Below are positions 36,828 to 45,233 of a DNA stretch of 64,000 nt, piece after piece. Below the pieces are notes generated by a model. It was given only the letters and a program-made list of their open reading frames with translations. It made no database searches and was not told where the DNA came from. Source of the DNA: JASTVH01 sp042862465 (GTDB lineage Bacteria > Pseudomonadota > Gammaproteobacteria > Pseudomonadales > Oleiphilaceae); NCBI GenBank assembly GCA_042862465.1, contig JASTVH010000001.1:248001-312000 (forward strand), read 5' to 3'. The translations under genes were made by a program, and so were the position numbers. Position 1 is the first letter of the stretch. Every line of letters starts with the position of its first letter.

Positions 36828-37475
36828 CTATATAGATTCATGAACCTGGCGAGAATCAGCATAGAGCCGCAAATAATCTGAATCGGTGACAATACCCGCC
36901 GGCTGGTTTTTCGCGTCCACCACTACTGCAGCAGACAAATGGTTGCCTAACATCTGCAACGCCAGTTCATGGGCATCGGTTTCCGGTGTTACGGTGATGA
37001 AGGACGGTAATGTAAGGTTTGCCAGTGGCGTATTTTCATGCACGGATTCAGTTCCCTGCCAGAGTGAGTGCAGCAACCACTGCATATCCACCAATCCAGC
37101 CAAAGCACCTTGTGTGGTAACCAGCAAGTGGTGGATTCCCCGTGCCTCCATCAGTCGCATCGCCGCAACAACTGACTGTGTGCTTTCAATGGCAACGATT
37201 CGGTTGGAGGACAGGCTGCGAACGGGCAAGTAGTCCTGAGTGGCATCGCGCTCCTGAGCCATTTCCTCCTGATATTGAGCAACCCCTTCTTGTGGCGGTT
37301 GTTGGCGACGCCCCTGGTACCAGCGAAAATGGGCCGGATCGATGGGTTCATCCGTTTCCGGTCCGGCCGGTTTGGTGGCCGATGATTGATCCGGGTCGGT
37401 GATGCGCCGCGCTCGCAACGCCTCGGGTAAGCGGGTTGGTCCTGGACGTGCAGGTTCTGAGACGAAAATGGCCAT
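36828..37475 (-). CDS. CBS-pair domain protein
   Basis: The 215-residue soluble protein has an N-terminal charged, Pro/Arg/Gln-rich region (1-80). Two CBS motifs follow. The first is seen in VRSLSSNRIVAIESTQSVVA and the phrase ARGIHHLLVT. The second is in PSFITVTPETDAHELALQML and AAVVVDAKNQPAGIVTDSDY. CBS pairs bind adenine nucleotides or related ligands and act as sensors. There is no fused catalytic domain, so partner and output are unknown. It lies downstream of mnmC on the same strand, 94 bases away. Confidence 0.85.
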   Translation of the reverse strand: MAIFVSEPARPGPTRLPEALRARRITDPDQSSATKPAGPETDEPIDPAHFRWYQGRRQQPPQEGVAQYQEEMAQERDATQDYLPVRSLSSNRIVAIESTQSVVAAMRLMEARGIHHLLVTTQGALAGLVDMQWLLHSLWQGTESVHENTPLANLTLPSFITVTPETDAHELALQMLGNHLSAAVVVDAKNQPAGIVTDSDYLRLYADSRQVHESI

Positions 37476-37569
37476 GCGTGTGTTGCCTTTTTTACCCTCG
37501 GGTTTTTTATACGATTGCCATGAACCTGGGGTAAACGCAAGTTACTCAATGAGCTTCTGGGAACTGACG

Positions 37570-39558
37570 TCAGTTCCTTTTTGCTGACCTCAGGAATCGT
37601 ACGCTGTGAACTTTTGCAATCAGTTTGTCTTCAAGGGCGGGCGGATTGCCACAGATAATGTCACTGAGTGTCTCCGCCAGCAACGGAGCCATTGACAGGC
37701 CTTTGCTGCCAAGTCCGGTCAGACAGTAGAGTCCAGATTGGTACTCTGTGGCTTCTGTGGCCAGATAACGCTTGCGGTCTGCGGCCAGTGCGGGCGCCGT
37801 CGTATCGGCACCATAGTGTGGGGCGGGCACCGGTCCCATCAGGGGTTGGTAGTCTGGCGAGGCCGCACGAAAGCCTACCCTTCTGTCCTCTGCAATGGCG
37901 TTGCCGTCCACCACGGAAGCAGGCAGCCACTCGTTGAGTTTTCGCAGGTTGGCCTTATCATCCCCATCCCGGGGATCAGAAGCCGTGTCGTTCAGGTCAA
38001 ACGTGGCTCCTATCAGGGTGAGGTGATCAAGCGCCGGATTGATATAGCCGTCGCCGCATAAGACCACCGATGGGGAGAGAACGGCGTTGGGTTTAAAGCG
38101 GGAAACCTGGCCCCGAATGGCTTTCAGCGGAAAAGCTTCCGGCATTTTTGCAAGAAGGCCCACCTTATCCGCATTGCAAAGTACGACCGTATCGGTTGAG
38201 AACGTCGCATTGCCTTTACTTTGCAGATGCCACCCGGTGTGCAGGCGTTTGAGTGCATCAATACGGCGGTTGCCATGAAACAGTATACGTGGATGGTCCG
38301 CCAGCACCTGGCACAAAAGGTTGGGACGGAGCCAACCCAGGCCAGGAAAATAAAGACCACCATGATCGCACCGGATCCCGCTGAGGGCGCTGGCTTCTGC
38401 AGCAGATACCGGGCGCAGAAAGGTACCCGGATAGGTGTTCTTGCTGAGGAACTTTTCCAGCCTTGAACGTTCCGGTTTGCTGAATGCCAGATGCAGCAGA
38501 CCGCAGGGAAACCAAAAGCGGCTGGTTTTCGGGAGATTTGCCTGCAGCTCACTGAAATAGCGCTGACTGAAAAGCAGCCCTGAAACGGCCAGTTGGGTTT
38601 CCGGTTGTTTCCATTCCACCCCAAGACGGTGGTAAAGGGCGCCTTGCGCGTTGCCGGAGGCTCCGGAGCCCGGCTTCTCGGCTTTATCAATCAGGTGCAC
38701 ATCAAAGCCACGGTTTGCCAGATTGCGTGCAGTCAAACACCCGGCAATACCTGCACCGATGATCGCCACCGAGGGGCGAGTCCCGGACCATTGGACAGGG
38801 GCCGGCGGCATTGCTGGTGTGGAGTGGGGCGTACCCGCAAACTGCCCGGCCAACATGTCACGTTTGCTGCCAAAACCCCGGCGCTTTTCCACTTTGAAAT
38901 TAGTCGCCTGCAATTGTCGTCGAACGGCGCCGACGGCCGTGAATGTAGCAAACGTGGCGTTGCGAGCACTGCGCTGTCCCAATTTATCGAGGAGCGCTTC
39001 CTGCCAAAGCTCCGGGTTGTGTTTGGGCGCAAATCCGTCCAGAAACCAAGCATTCGCTGTAAAGGCCAGGCATTCCAGACCTTCATTGGCATCGCCGAGG
39101 TAGAGGCTCAGGCGAACACGGCCCTCATCAAACACCAGTCTGTGCCAACCAGCAATGGGTGGTGGGTACTGGGCCAGCAGCGCCTCGCGGAATCTGGCAA
39201 GGGTGCTCCAGCGACCGAGTGCCCGAGCAAGATCCTCCCGGTCAAGCGGATAGAGCTCAAAGGAGACATAGTGGAGCCTCGCTCCCGCGGTAGCCTGTTG
39301 TTCCCAGAGCTGCCAGGCCGCCAGAAAGTTCAGTCCTGTGCCAAAACCGGTTTCTGCGATTACGAAGGTATCCAGGGCGCCCAGCGTCTGCCAGCGTTGA
39401 GCAAGATGATTCTGCTGGAGGAAAACATAACGGCTTTCCTCCAGTCCATTGTCACGACTGAAATAGACATCACCATAGCGTGCCGATACGGGATCGCCTT
39501 CGGACGTCCATTCCAGACTGGCGGTTTCCAGAGCAGGGGGGGAAGGGCTGGCTGTCAC
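37570..39558 (-). CDS. mnmC: Bifunctional tRNA modification enzyme MnmC
   Basis: This 662-residue fusion completes 5-methylaminomethyl-2-thiouridine at the tRNA wobble base. The N-terminal MnmD methyltransferase (1-240) includes ETGFGTGLNFLAAWQLW and WFLDGFAPKHNPELW. The C-terminal MnmC oxidoreductase removes the carboxymethyl group with FAD, starting VAIIGAGIAGCLTARNLANR near residue 270 and ending with the GLGSKGLSMAPLLAE block. The GTG start overlaps the ppiA stop as GTGA, supporting both the start and translational coupling. Confidence 0.95.
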   Translation of the reverse strand: MTASPSPPALETASLEWTSEGDPVSARYGDVYFSRDNGLEESRYVFLQQNHLAQRWQTLGALDTFVIAETGFGTGLNFLAAWQLWEQQATAGARLHYVSFELYPLDREDLARALGRWSTLARFREALLAQYPPPIAGWHRLVFDEGRVRLSLYLGDANEGLECLAFTANAWFLDGFAPKHNPELWQEALLDKLGQRSARNATFATFTAVGAVRRQLQATNFKVEKRRGFGSKRDMLAGQFAGTPHSTPAMPPAPVQWSGTRPSVAIIGAGIAGCLTARNLANRGFDVHLIDKAEKPGSGASGNAQGALYHRLGVEWKQPETQLAVSGLLFSQRYFSELQANLPKTSRFWFPCGLLHLAFSKPERSRLEKFLSKNTYPGTFLRPVSAAEASALSGIRCDHGGLYFPGLGWLRPNLLCQVLADHPRILFHGNRRIDALKRLHTGWHLQSKGNATFSTDTVVLCNADKVGLLAKMPEAFPLKAIRGQVSRFKPNAVLSPSVVLCGDGYINPALDHLTLIGATFDLNDTASDPRDGDDKANLRKLNEWLPASVVDGNAIAEDRRVGFRAASPDYQPLMGPVPAPHYGADTTAPALAADRKRYLATEATEYQSGLYCLTGLGSKGLSMAPLLAETLSDIICGNPPALEDKLIAKVHSVRFLRSAKRN

Positions 39559-40151
39559 GGCTGGTCGGCCTGGTTGTCCGGTTGTTCCAGTCGATGAATG
39601 GCTTTGATAACCACAGGCTGCTGCGGCACGTTGGCCATGCCTTTGCGGCGCGTGGTGGGCCGCTCGGCAATCTGTTCCACTGTATCCCAGCCCTTGATTA
39701 CCTTGCCAAAAACGGTATAACCCCAGCGGCCTGGTGTGGCATCAAGGTGACGGTTATCCACAAGGTTGATAAAGAATTGGGCGGTTGCGGAATGGGGATC
39801 GCCCCGACGAGCCATAGCCACAGTGCCTTTGAGGTTCTTCAGTCCGTTGCGTGACTCATTCTCGATGGCAGGGTGCGCCTGCTTTCGTTGCAGGGCCTTG
39901 TCGTAGCCACCCCCCTGGATCATGAAGCCGGGAATGACCCGGTGAAAAAGGGTGTCCTCGTAGAAGCCTTCATCCACATATTGAAGAAAGTTGGCGACGG
40001 TCTTCGGTGCCCGTGCCGGCAGGAGTTCCAGAACGATTCGTCCCTGGTTGGTTTCCAGCGCAACGCGGGGATTGCGCTGTTCGGCATGGAGGTGACCTGT
40101 CAACAGAATAAGCGCGATGAATAACAGGGCTAAGCGTGAAATGCGATGCAC
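39555..40151 (-). CDS. ppiA: Periplasmic peptidyl-prolyl cis-trans isomerase (cyclophilin)
   Basis: The 198-residue protein begins with a signal peptide (MHRISRLALLFIALILLTG, likely cleaved after HLHA). The mature cyclophilin domain follows, which speeds proline isomerisation during protein folding in the periplasm. Conserved active-site phrases are FHRVIPGFMIQGGG, TVAMARRGDPHSATAQFFIN and YTVFGKVIKGWD. It overlaps the start of mnmC, an unusual operon partner for an envelope foldase. Confidence 0.92.
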   Translation of the reverse strand: MHRISRLALLFIALILLTGHLHAEQRNPRVALETNQGRIVLELLPARAPKTVANFLQYVDEGFYEDTLFHRVIPGFMIQGGGYDKALQRKQAHPAIENESRNGLKNLKGTVAMARRGDPHSATAQFFINLVDNRHLDATPGRWGYTVFGKVIKGWDTVEQIAERPTTRRKGMANVPQQPVVIKAIHRLEQPDNQADQP

Positions 40152-40378
40152 GGGTAAGGATCTCCTGACTGGTTGATGGACGGTTGAAAGGTTTCAGTAG
40201 GGCCGTTTCCTGGCGCGGTAGTTTAGCAGTTTGTTGAAAGCGCCGGAAAAGTGCCGAAAGATTGCCATACACATTGTTACCAAAAGCTGTGAATGTTTTC
40301 TGTACAGATTCGCCGTTAACTTCGAGTATGTGAGTGGGGATAAGCAACTACTCAAACACGAAACCTCGGAGGTTCATC

Positions 40379-41098
40379 GTGAAAGTCCACGCTCAACAAC
40401 TCGAAAAATCACGTCTGGGACGCCTGCTCGTCAATCGGGGCTATATCACCGAGGGCCAGCTGCAGGAAGCTCTGTCAATCCAGCGCAGCAAGGGCGAGCG
40501 GTTGGGGGAGATCCTCATTGCTTCCGGGGTGATCTCAGCGCGGGATCTCAAGCGGACCCTCAAGCACCAGCAACGTTATCGCTATGCAGCCGCTTTTGCC
40601 GCCATGGCGACCGCACCTTTGCAGCCTCTGGTTACTTTTGCGGCCTCCACCCCTGCGGCGGCAGTTCCGGTTCCGCCGGCGGCTACTCAGACTATCAAAG
40701 GGTCCGGTCTTCAACCGATGACTGATGGCGAGATGCAGCAGGTGACGGGGCGCGGTACCGAGGAATTTATTGATCAGATAAAGAACCTCCAGTCCTCAGC
40801 AGAAGGTGAGCAGCCGGCTGATGCGGTAGAAACGCTCAAGGTGGTCGGTAAGACCTTTATGCCGATTCTTGCAGCCTTGGACTATGACTTGTCCATCACA
40901 GGTGTTCACTATCGTGATGGGCAGCCGTTGCAATCCGTTTCTCAGGATGGTCGGATCACATTGGCTTTGCCAGAGCGTATCGAACAGGTGAGTCTGCGTA
41001 ATATCCGGGTCGGGGACAATTCCCCCAGTATGGGACACGTCTTTATGACCGATATTTCGTTCAGTGCGGGCTCCAAGATGACCATTTATGCCCACTGA
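40379..41098 (+). CDS. MshEN-domain protein, putative cyclic-di-GMP receptor
   Basis: The 239-residue protein starts at the GTG at 40379, 7 bases after GGAGG. Residues 12-35 and 41-64 are two 24-residue motifs with the spacing of the MshEN consensus (RLG at 1-3, G at 10, L at 17 and 21, Q at 24), joined by a 5-residue linker (RSKGE). In the MshE ATPase this domain binds cyclic-di-GMP. Here there is no ATPase. Instead a hydrophobic Ala-rich stretch (about 69-98) could be a membrane segment or internal signal. The C-terminal region of about 140 residues contains LQPMTDGEMQQVTGRGTEEF, then a beta-rich end. It converges on flgN across a shared terminator. Function is unknown. Confidence 0.75.
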   Translation: MKVHAQQLEKSRLGRLLVNRGYITEGQLQEALSIQRSKGERLGEILIASGVISARDLKRTLKHQQRYRYAAAFAAMATAPLQPLVTFAASTPAAAVPVPPAATQTIKGSGLQPMTDGEMQQVTGRGTEEFIDQIKNLQSSAEGEQPADAVETLKVVGKTFMPILAALDYDLSITGVHYRDGQPLQSVSQDGRITLALPERIEQVSLRNIRVGDNSPSMGHVFMTDISFSAGSKMTIYAH

Positions 41099-41140
41099 TC
41101 AGAACAGCCTGTAGGTGCCTGCAGGGCAGGATGTGTCAAC

Positions 41141-41173
41141 AAAAAAGCCTCGGCGATGAACCGAGGCTTTTTT
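41141..41173. terminator. Bidirectional terminator between the MshEN gene and flgN
   Basis: AAAAAAGCCTCGG (41141-41153) pairs perfectly with CCGAGGCTTTTTT (41161-41173), with T tracts on both strands. It serves the convergent genes on either side. Confidence 0.92.
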
Positions 41174-41193
41174 ATTTTGCATCGTGTTGATTG

Positions 41194-41670
41194 TCAGGCG
41201 CTCGCCAGGATGCTCTTGTGATTCACCGCCTGTTCGCGGCCGCTGTCGCCATAGAGCTTCTGTTTGTCCTGTACGCCGCGGACGATATCAGACAGACGTG
41301 AAACGCGGTTGAGGAGGTGATTGAGCACCTGGCCGTTGACCGCATTGCGTTCCTGGCAGTGCTTCAGCTGGTCCTGGGCCTTTTGCCACAGATTCTGCAG
41401 TTCTGGTTCGAGCGCGGCACGACGCAGGAATTCCGAGGGTTTGCCCTGGTCGGGGCGATAGCCCATCTTCACCAGCACATGGACTTTCTTCTTCGCCCGC
41501 TCCCGCAGACGGTCCAACAACTGGTTCTTCAGCTCGGTGCTTTGGGCCAGCTTGTCCAGGTCATTAACCTGAATGGCCGAGCGTTCGTCCGCAATGGCTG
41601 TTTCCAGTGACTGCAGCTCGCCAAGATCCTCTTTCAATAACGTAGTCAGCGTATTTGCAAAGTCAGTCAT
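41194..41670 (-). CDS. flgN: Flagellar export chaperone FlgN
   Basis: This 158-residue, mostly helical cytosolic protein matches FlgN, which escorts the hook-filament junction proteins FlgK and FlgL to the flagellar export gate. Recognisable parts are LLKEDLGELQSLETAIADER at the start and ELKNQLLDRLRERA. A helical, Gln-rich C-terminal half with RNAVNGQVLNHLLNRVSR follows. It follows flgM by 6 bases on the same strand, as in Pseudomonas, and would be read from the sigma-28 promoter before flgM. Confidence 0.9.
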   Translation of the reverse strand: MTDFANTLTTLLKEDLGELQSLETAIADERSAIQVNDLDKLAQSTELKNQLLDRLRERAKKKVHVLVKMGYRPDQGKPSEFLRRAALEPELQNLWQKAQDQLKHCQERNAVNGQVLNHLLNRVSRLSDIVRGVQDKQKLYGDSGREQAVNHKSILASA

Positions 41671-41676
41671 GAGTCG

Positions 41677-42012
41677 TTACCCAAAGATGCTTTTATCTAT
41701 CTCTAGCATCTTTTGGGCCAACTGCTCGGCATCCACTTTGAAGGAACCGTCTGCCAGTGATTGGCGAATGGATTCCACCTTGGCGTCATCAACTTCGGGC
41801 TGTTCCCGCAGTTGCTGCTCCACCTGCTTTACAGCTTTGGCCCGCTGGCTGAGGTTGACGTTCTCGCCGCGCGCCGTCGCAGTACTCCGAGCCTGCTCCT
41901 GAACATTGGCCTGCGGATTGGAAGCCTTGTTCTGTGCTGTTTTCGACGCTTCACCCGAGCCCGACTTGCGCGGGTTTAGCGGGCTGTTGTTCACGCCGTT
42001 GATATCAGTCAT
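41677..42012 (-). CDS. flgM: Anti-sigma-28 factor FlgM
   Basis: This 111-residue protein holds sigma-28 (FliA) inactive until it is exported through the completed hook. It starts MTDINGVNNSPLNPRKSGSG and has a disordered, polar N-terminal half. The conserved C-terminal FliA-binding helices are seen in LSQRAKAVKQVEQQLREQ and SLADGSFKVDAEQLAQKMLE. A near-consensus FliA promoter lies about 40 bases upstream, giving a feedback loop. Confidence 0.93.
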   Translation of the reverse strand: MTDINGVNNSPLNPRKSGSGEASKTAQNKASNPQANVQEQARSTATARGENVNLSQRAKAVKQVEQQLREQPEVDDAKVESIRQSLADGSFKVDAEQLAQKMLEIDKSIFG

Positions 42013-42050
42013 GGCTCAATACTCACTCATCGAAAACGGGTTTTGCTTAT

Positions 42051-42077
42051 TTATCGGCAGTGCCTGGCAAAACTTTA
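42051..42077 (-). promoter_or_regulatory. Sigma-28 (FliA) promoter of flgMN
   Basis: On the minus strand TAAAGTTT (42070-42077), an 11-base spacer and GCCGATAA (42051-42058) match the FliA consensus at every position. It lies about 40 bases before the flgM ATG. Confidence 0.9.
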
Positions 42078-42118
42078 GCGGAAATTTTTTGCCGCCGGGC
42101 GGCAATGGGCAGCCCGTT

Positions 42119-42829
42119 TTACATCGTGACTTCTACCCGACCGGGCGCAGCGACAATGCCATAAATACGGCGCTGCGAGCGCAGGTTTTCAACCAGTACC
42201 TGCTCGCCGATTTTGCCTGACGCCAGGGCCTTGCCCCGGGTTTCAATGACCACGGGGCCTGATGATGCGGAAATGATAACACGATCGCCCCTGGAAACGG
42301 CGTCGGGCGCCTCAAGCAGGTCCGGTGAAAGTACCGTTCCGGAACCGATGGAACGCTTGAGCAGCATCCCGACCAGTGGCTTTGGAGAGCTGTAAGTGCT
42401 TTTGCGCTGCGCATTGACGATGACTTCGCGTTTATCCAGCATGCCGGCCTGTATGCGAGTGCCCCGGGCCAGCGGAGTCGTGGCCACCATTGCCTCATCG
42501 CGTATCTCAATGTCGATGTTGAGGAACAGGCGCCAGGGACGTTGACCCTGGCAGCTGACAAGCAGGGTATTGGCCGTGCGTGTCAACGGATCGGAGGTGA
42601 AGGAAAACTCGAGCGTCTTCTGGCACTCAGCCAGCCTTAGTCGATTATCGAGAGTGCCAACCTCAAACTTGACCTTCCGATCAAGCGCCTCCTGCTTCTG
42701 CACGAATTGCTGCAAATACGCCTTGGCCTGGGTCCGAATCGCATGGGAGGACGTATAGCCCTCCTGAGCAAGGCCCAGCAGGGGGTAGATCATCAGGATG
42801 CAGACAATGAAGATACGCATTTTGCCCAT
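42119..42829 (-). CDS. flgA: Flagellar P-ring assembly chaperone FlgA
   Basis: The 236-residue periplasmic protein helps FlgI form the flagellar P-ring. A signal peptide (MGKMRIFIVCILMIYPLLG) is followed by an N-terminal domain with two cysteines (AECQKTLEFSF, LVSCQGQRPW). Then comes an SAF domain (ATTPLARGTRIQAGMLDKRE) and the C-terminal block GKIGEQVLVENLRSQRRIYG. ATGs at residues 1 and 4 are both possible starts. It is divergent from cheV and upstream of flgM on the same strand. Confidence 0.93.
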   Translation of the reverse strand: MGKMRIFIVCILMIYPLLGLAQEGYTSSHAIRTQAKAYLQQFVQKQEALDRKVKFEVGTLDNRLRLAECQKTLEFSFTSDPLTRTANTLLVSCQGQRPWRLFLNIDIEIRDEAMVATTPLARGTRIQAGMLDKREVIVNAQRKSTYSSPKPLVGMLLKRSIGSGTVLSPDLLEAPDAVSRGDRVIISASSGPVVIETRGKALASGKIGEQVLVENLRSQRRIYGIVAAPGRVEVTM

Positions 42830-42877
42830 AATGTCCTATGCTTGGTCTAAAGCTTTCAGGCCGGTTTTTTGACTGGA

Positions 42878-42893
42878 TGGCTTGAACGATGCA
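42878..42893 (+). promoter_or_regulatory. Sigma-54-like promoter upstream of cheV
   Basis: TGGCTTGAACGATGCA has the GG-N10-GC spacing of sigma-54 -24/-12 elements and most of the TGGCAC/TTGC consensus. It ends 44 bases before the cheV ATG, at a suitable distance. It is a motif match only. Confidence 0.5.
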
Positions 42894-42937
42894 AGCGGTG
42901 TGCCGTTATCTTCGATTGGTGAGGGGCAGGACAGGAC

Positions 42938-43879
42938 ATGAGTAGTGTTCTCGACAATGTCAACCAGCGTACCCAAATGGTTGGCAAAAACAGGTTGGAG
43001 CTATTGTTGTTCCGGCTGGAGGGGCCACAGGTATACGGCATCAACGTCTTTAAAGTGCGCGAGGTTCTACAGTGCCCCCCGCTATCGGCGCTACCCCGAA
43101 GCAACCCGGTGGTGCGAGGCGTAATGCATTTTCGTGGGGAAACTGTCCCGGTCGTCGATTGCGGCATGGCGATAGGGTTGCCGCCGATACCTGCCGAGGA
43201 AGTGCAGAAACGCCTGGTTATCGTCGCCGAGTACAATCGCAAGATGCAGGGTTTTCTGGTCGGCAGTGTCGATCGAATCGTCAACATGAACTGGGAGGAT
43301 ATTCATCCGCCACCCAAGCAGGCGGGTAAGGATGTTTATCTGACGGCAGTCACCCGCATTGATGATCGCCTGGTGGAAATCATTGATGTCGAGAAGGTGC
43401 TGGCCGAAGTGTCGCCCATGCAGGAAGACATCAGCGAGGCTGTAGATAGCACATCCTTCCGGGAGAAGGCTGCGTCGATGCGGGTGTTGGTCGTGGACGA
43501 CTCGGTCATTGCGCGCAAACAGATCCAGCGCTGTATGGAGGCCGTGGGTTTGGAGGTCGTCACCAAGAATGACGGCAAGCAGGCTCTGGATCATCTGCTC
43601 GAGCTGACAGCCGATGGTTCAAAGGCCACTGATCATTTTGCCTTGATGATTTCCGACGTGGAGATGCCCGAGATGGACGGTTATACTCTCGTCACCCGCT
43701 GCAAGGAAAATACTGCACTTTCAGATCTTTATATCATGCTACATACTTCCCTGAGTGGGGTGTTCAACCGTGCGATGGTCCAGAAGGTAGGGGCCGACGA
43801 TTTCATGGCTAAATTCAATCCGGATGAACTGGCGCAACGGATCATGGAGATCATCGACAACCGTGACGCCGACTCCTGA
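42938..43879 (+). CDS. cheV: Chemotaxis coupling protein CheV
   Basis: The 313-residue protein joins a CheW-like coupling domain (about 20-160) to a response-regulator receiver domain (about 180-305). The CheW part includes GINVFKVREVLQCPPLSALP and GVMHFRGETVPVVD. The receiver starts MRVLVVDDSVIARKQIQRCM and its phosphorylated aspartate is in ISDVEMPEMDGYTL. It links receptors to CheA and adapts signalling by phosphorylation. cheR follows after 21 bases. Confidence 0.95.
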   Translation: MSSVLDNVNQRTQMVGKNRLELLLFRLEGPQVYGINVFKVREVLQCPPLSALPRSNPVVRGVMHFRGETVPVVDCGMAIGLPPIPAEEVQKRLVIVAEYNRKMQGFLVGSVDRIVNMNWEDIHPPPKQAGKDVYLTAVTRIDDRLVEIIDVEKVLAEVSPMQEDISEAVDSTSFREKAASMRVLVVDDSVIARKQIQRCMEAVGLEVVTKNDGKQALDHLLELTADGSKATDHFALMISDVEMPEMDGYTLVTRCKENTALSDLYIMLHTSLSGVFNRAMVQKVGADDFMAKFNPDELAQRIMEIIDNRDADS

Positions 43880-43900
43880 GGATCGGTACGATAATAAGTA

Positions 43901-44731
43901 ATGACAGCTGATATAACGCCATCCGACTACCAGGCCTTCAAGGAATTCCTGCAAAAAGCCTGTGGCATTTTGCTCGGAGACAACAAGCAGTATCTGGTCA
44001 AAAGCCGTCTGCGAAAAATCATGGAAGAGCATCAACTTGGCTCCCTGGGGGAGCTGGTTGCGCTGCTTCAGCGCTCGTCCGGCAGGGCCCTGCGGGAGGA
44101 GGTGATTGACGCGATGACCACCAATGAGACGCTGTGGTTTCGCGATACCCATCCGTTTCGCATTCTCAATGAACGTCTCTTGCCCGAATTCGCTGACAAG
44201 AAGAAGGGCAGCCCGATCCGCATCTGGTCAGCAGCGTGCTCGACCGGCCAGGAACCCTATTCGATTGCCATGACGGTGGACGAATTCCGTCGCTTGCGGC
44301 CGGGCAGGCTGCAGCAACAGGTGCAGATTGTTGCAACGGATATCTCAAAGCGTGTGCTTAATTCTGCACGCAAGGCCGAATATGAAATGCTGGCCATCGG
44401 TCGTGGCCTGTCACCGGAGCGGCAGAGGCAGTATTTCGAAACCACCAAAGAGGGCAGCTGGCGAGTTAAGGCGCCCGTACGCAATATGGTGGAGTTTCGG
44501 GAGCTGAATCTGCTTGAGCGCTTCAATACCGGGAAGTTCGACATCGTGTTCTGTCGAAACGTCCTGATCTACTTCTCGGCCGAACTCAAGAAAGACATCC
44601 TGCTGCGCATTCACCAGTCCCTGAATCCAGGAGGCTACCTCATTCTGGGCGCGTCCGAATCGCTCAACGGCCTGCCGGACAAGTACGAGATGGTCCAGTG
44701 TCAGCCCGGAATCATATACCGGGCCAAATAG
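43901..44731 (+). CDS. cheR: Chemotaxis protein methyltransferase CheR
   Basis: The 276-residue enzyme methylates receptor glutamates with S-adenosylmethionine during chemotactic adaptation. The helical N-terminal domain runs to about residue 80. The SAM-binding domain has RIWSAACSTGQEPYSIAMTV and FDIVFCRNVLIYFSAELKKD. The C-terminal YLILGASESLNGLPDKYEMV is typical. It ends the cheV-cheR pair ahead of the tRNA-Ser region. Confidence 0.96.
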   Translation: MTADITPSDYQAFKEFLQKACGILLGDNKQYLVKSRLRKIMEEHQLGSLGELVALLQRSSGRALREEVIDAMTTNETLWFRDTHPFRILNERLLPEFADKKKGSPIRIWSAACSTGQEPYSIAMTVDEFRRLRPGRLQQQVQIVATDISKRVLNSARKAEYEMLAIGRGLSPERQRQYFETTKEGSWRVKAPVRNMVEFRELNLLERFNTGKFDIVFCRNVLIYFSAELKKDILLRIHQSLNPGGYLILGASESLNGLPDKYEMVQCQPGIIYRAK

Positions 44732-44835
44732 CGGTTGCGTTCCGCTCTCAAACCGCGTAAAGTTTCGGCCCGAATTCAGGGGTCAACGCAGCCGCGCGGT
44801 GATCCAAGGTTTTGAAACAAAACCTGAAAGTTTTC

Positions 44836-45002
44836 GGAGAGGTGTCCGAGCGGTCGAAGGAGCACGCCTGGAAAGTGTGTGTATCGAAAGGTACCGAGGG
44901 TTCGACCGCAGCAGGCAAAGCCTGCGGAGGAACGTCGGAGCACAGCGACGACGGCCCCGAAAGGGGTGAGGCGCAAAGCGCCGAATAATCCCTCCCTCTC
45001 TG
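44836..45002 (+). pseudogene. tRNA-Ser(GGA) copy interrupted in the T loop
   Basis: Bases 44836-44905 are identical to the first 70 bases of the intact tRNA-Ser at 45077, including anticodon GGA and the long variable arm. The sequence breaks in the T loop after TTCGA. An insert of about 82 bases follows (44906-44987), and the tRNA resumes at 44988 with ATCCCTCCCTCTC. The right part ends in T-G without CCA. A mature tRNA could form only if the insert were removed, so it is probably a dead duplicate. Confidence 0.85.
44906..44987. repeat. Hairpin-rich insert in tRNA-Ser T loop
   Basis: About 82 bases fold into four successive small hairpins: GCAGGC-AAA-GCCTGC, CGTCG/CGACG (44933-44950), CCCC-GAAA-GGGG (44955-44966) and GGCGC-AAA-GCGCC (44970-44982). 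A fifth of the same style, GGCTTGC-AAA-GCAAGCC, lies just outside at 45002-45018. It encodes no protein of its own and looks like a palindromic dispersed element. Confidence 0.65.
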
Positions 45003-45076
45003 GCTTGCAAAGCAAGCCCTGAGGAAAAGTTAAAATTTGAGTGATTGACGACAAGTCGATTGCAACCCGTTTATGC

Positions 45077-45166
<90 letters not shown>

Positions 45167-45170
45167 ATTA

Positions 45171-45198
45171 AAAAGCCCGGCACATTGCCGGGCTTTTT
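45171..45198 (+). terminator. Terminator after tRNA-Ser
   Basis: AAAAGCCCGGCA (45171-45182) pairs with TGCCGGGCTTTT (45186-45197) around a 3-base loop, with a T tract at the end. Confidence 0.92.
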
Positions 45199-45233
45199 AT
45201 TGGGAGAAGAAATAGCCTCCAAGGCTTGAAAGG

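Noticed and set aside
40291..40319. Sigma-28 promoter for the MshEN gene
   Set aside because: The two half-elements are recognisable, but the 13-base spacer differs from the preferred 11. I note it only as a weak possibility.
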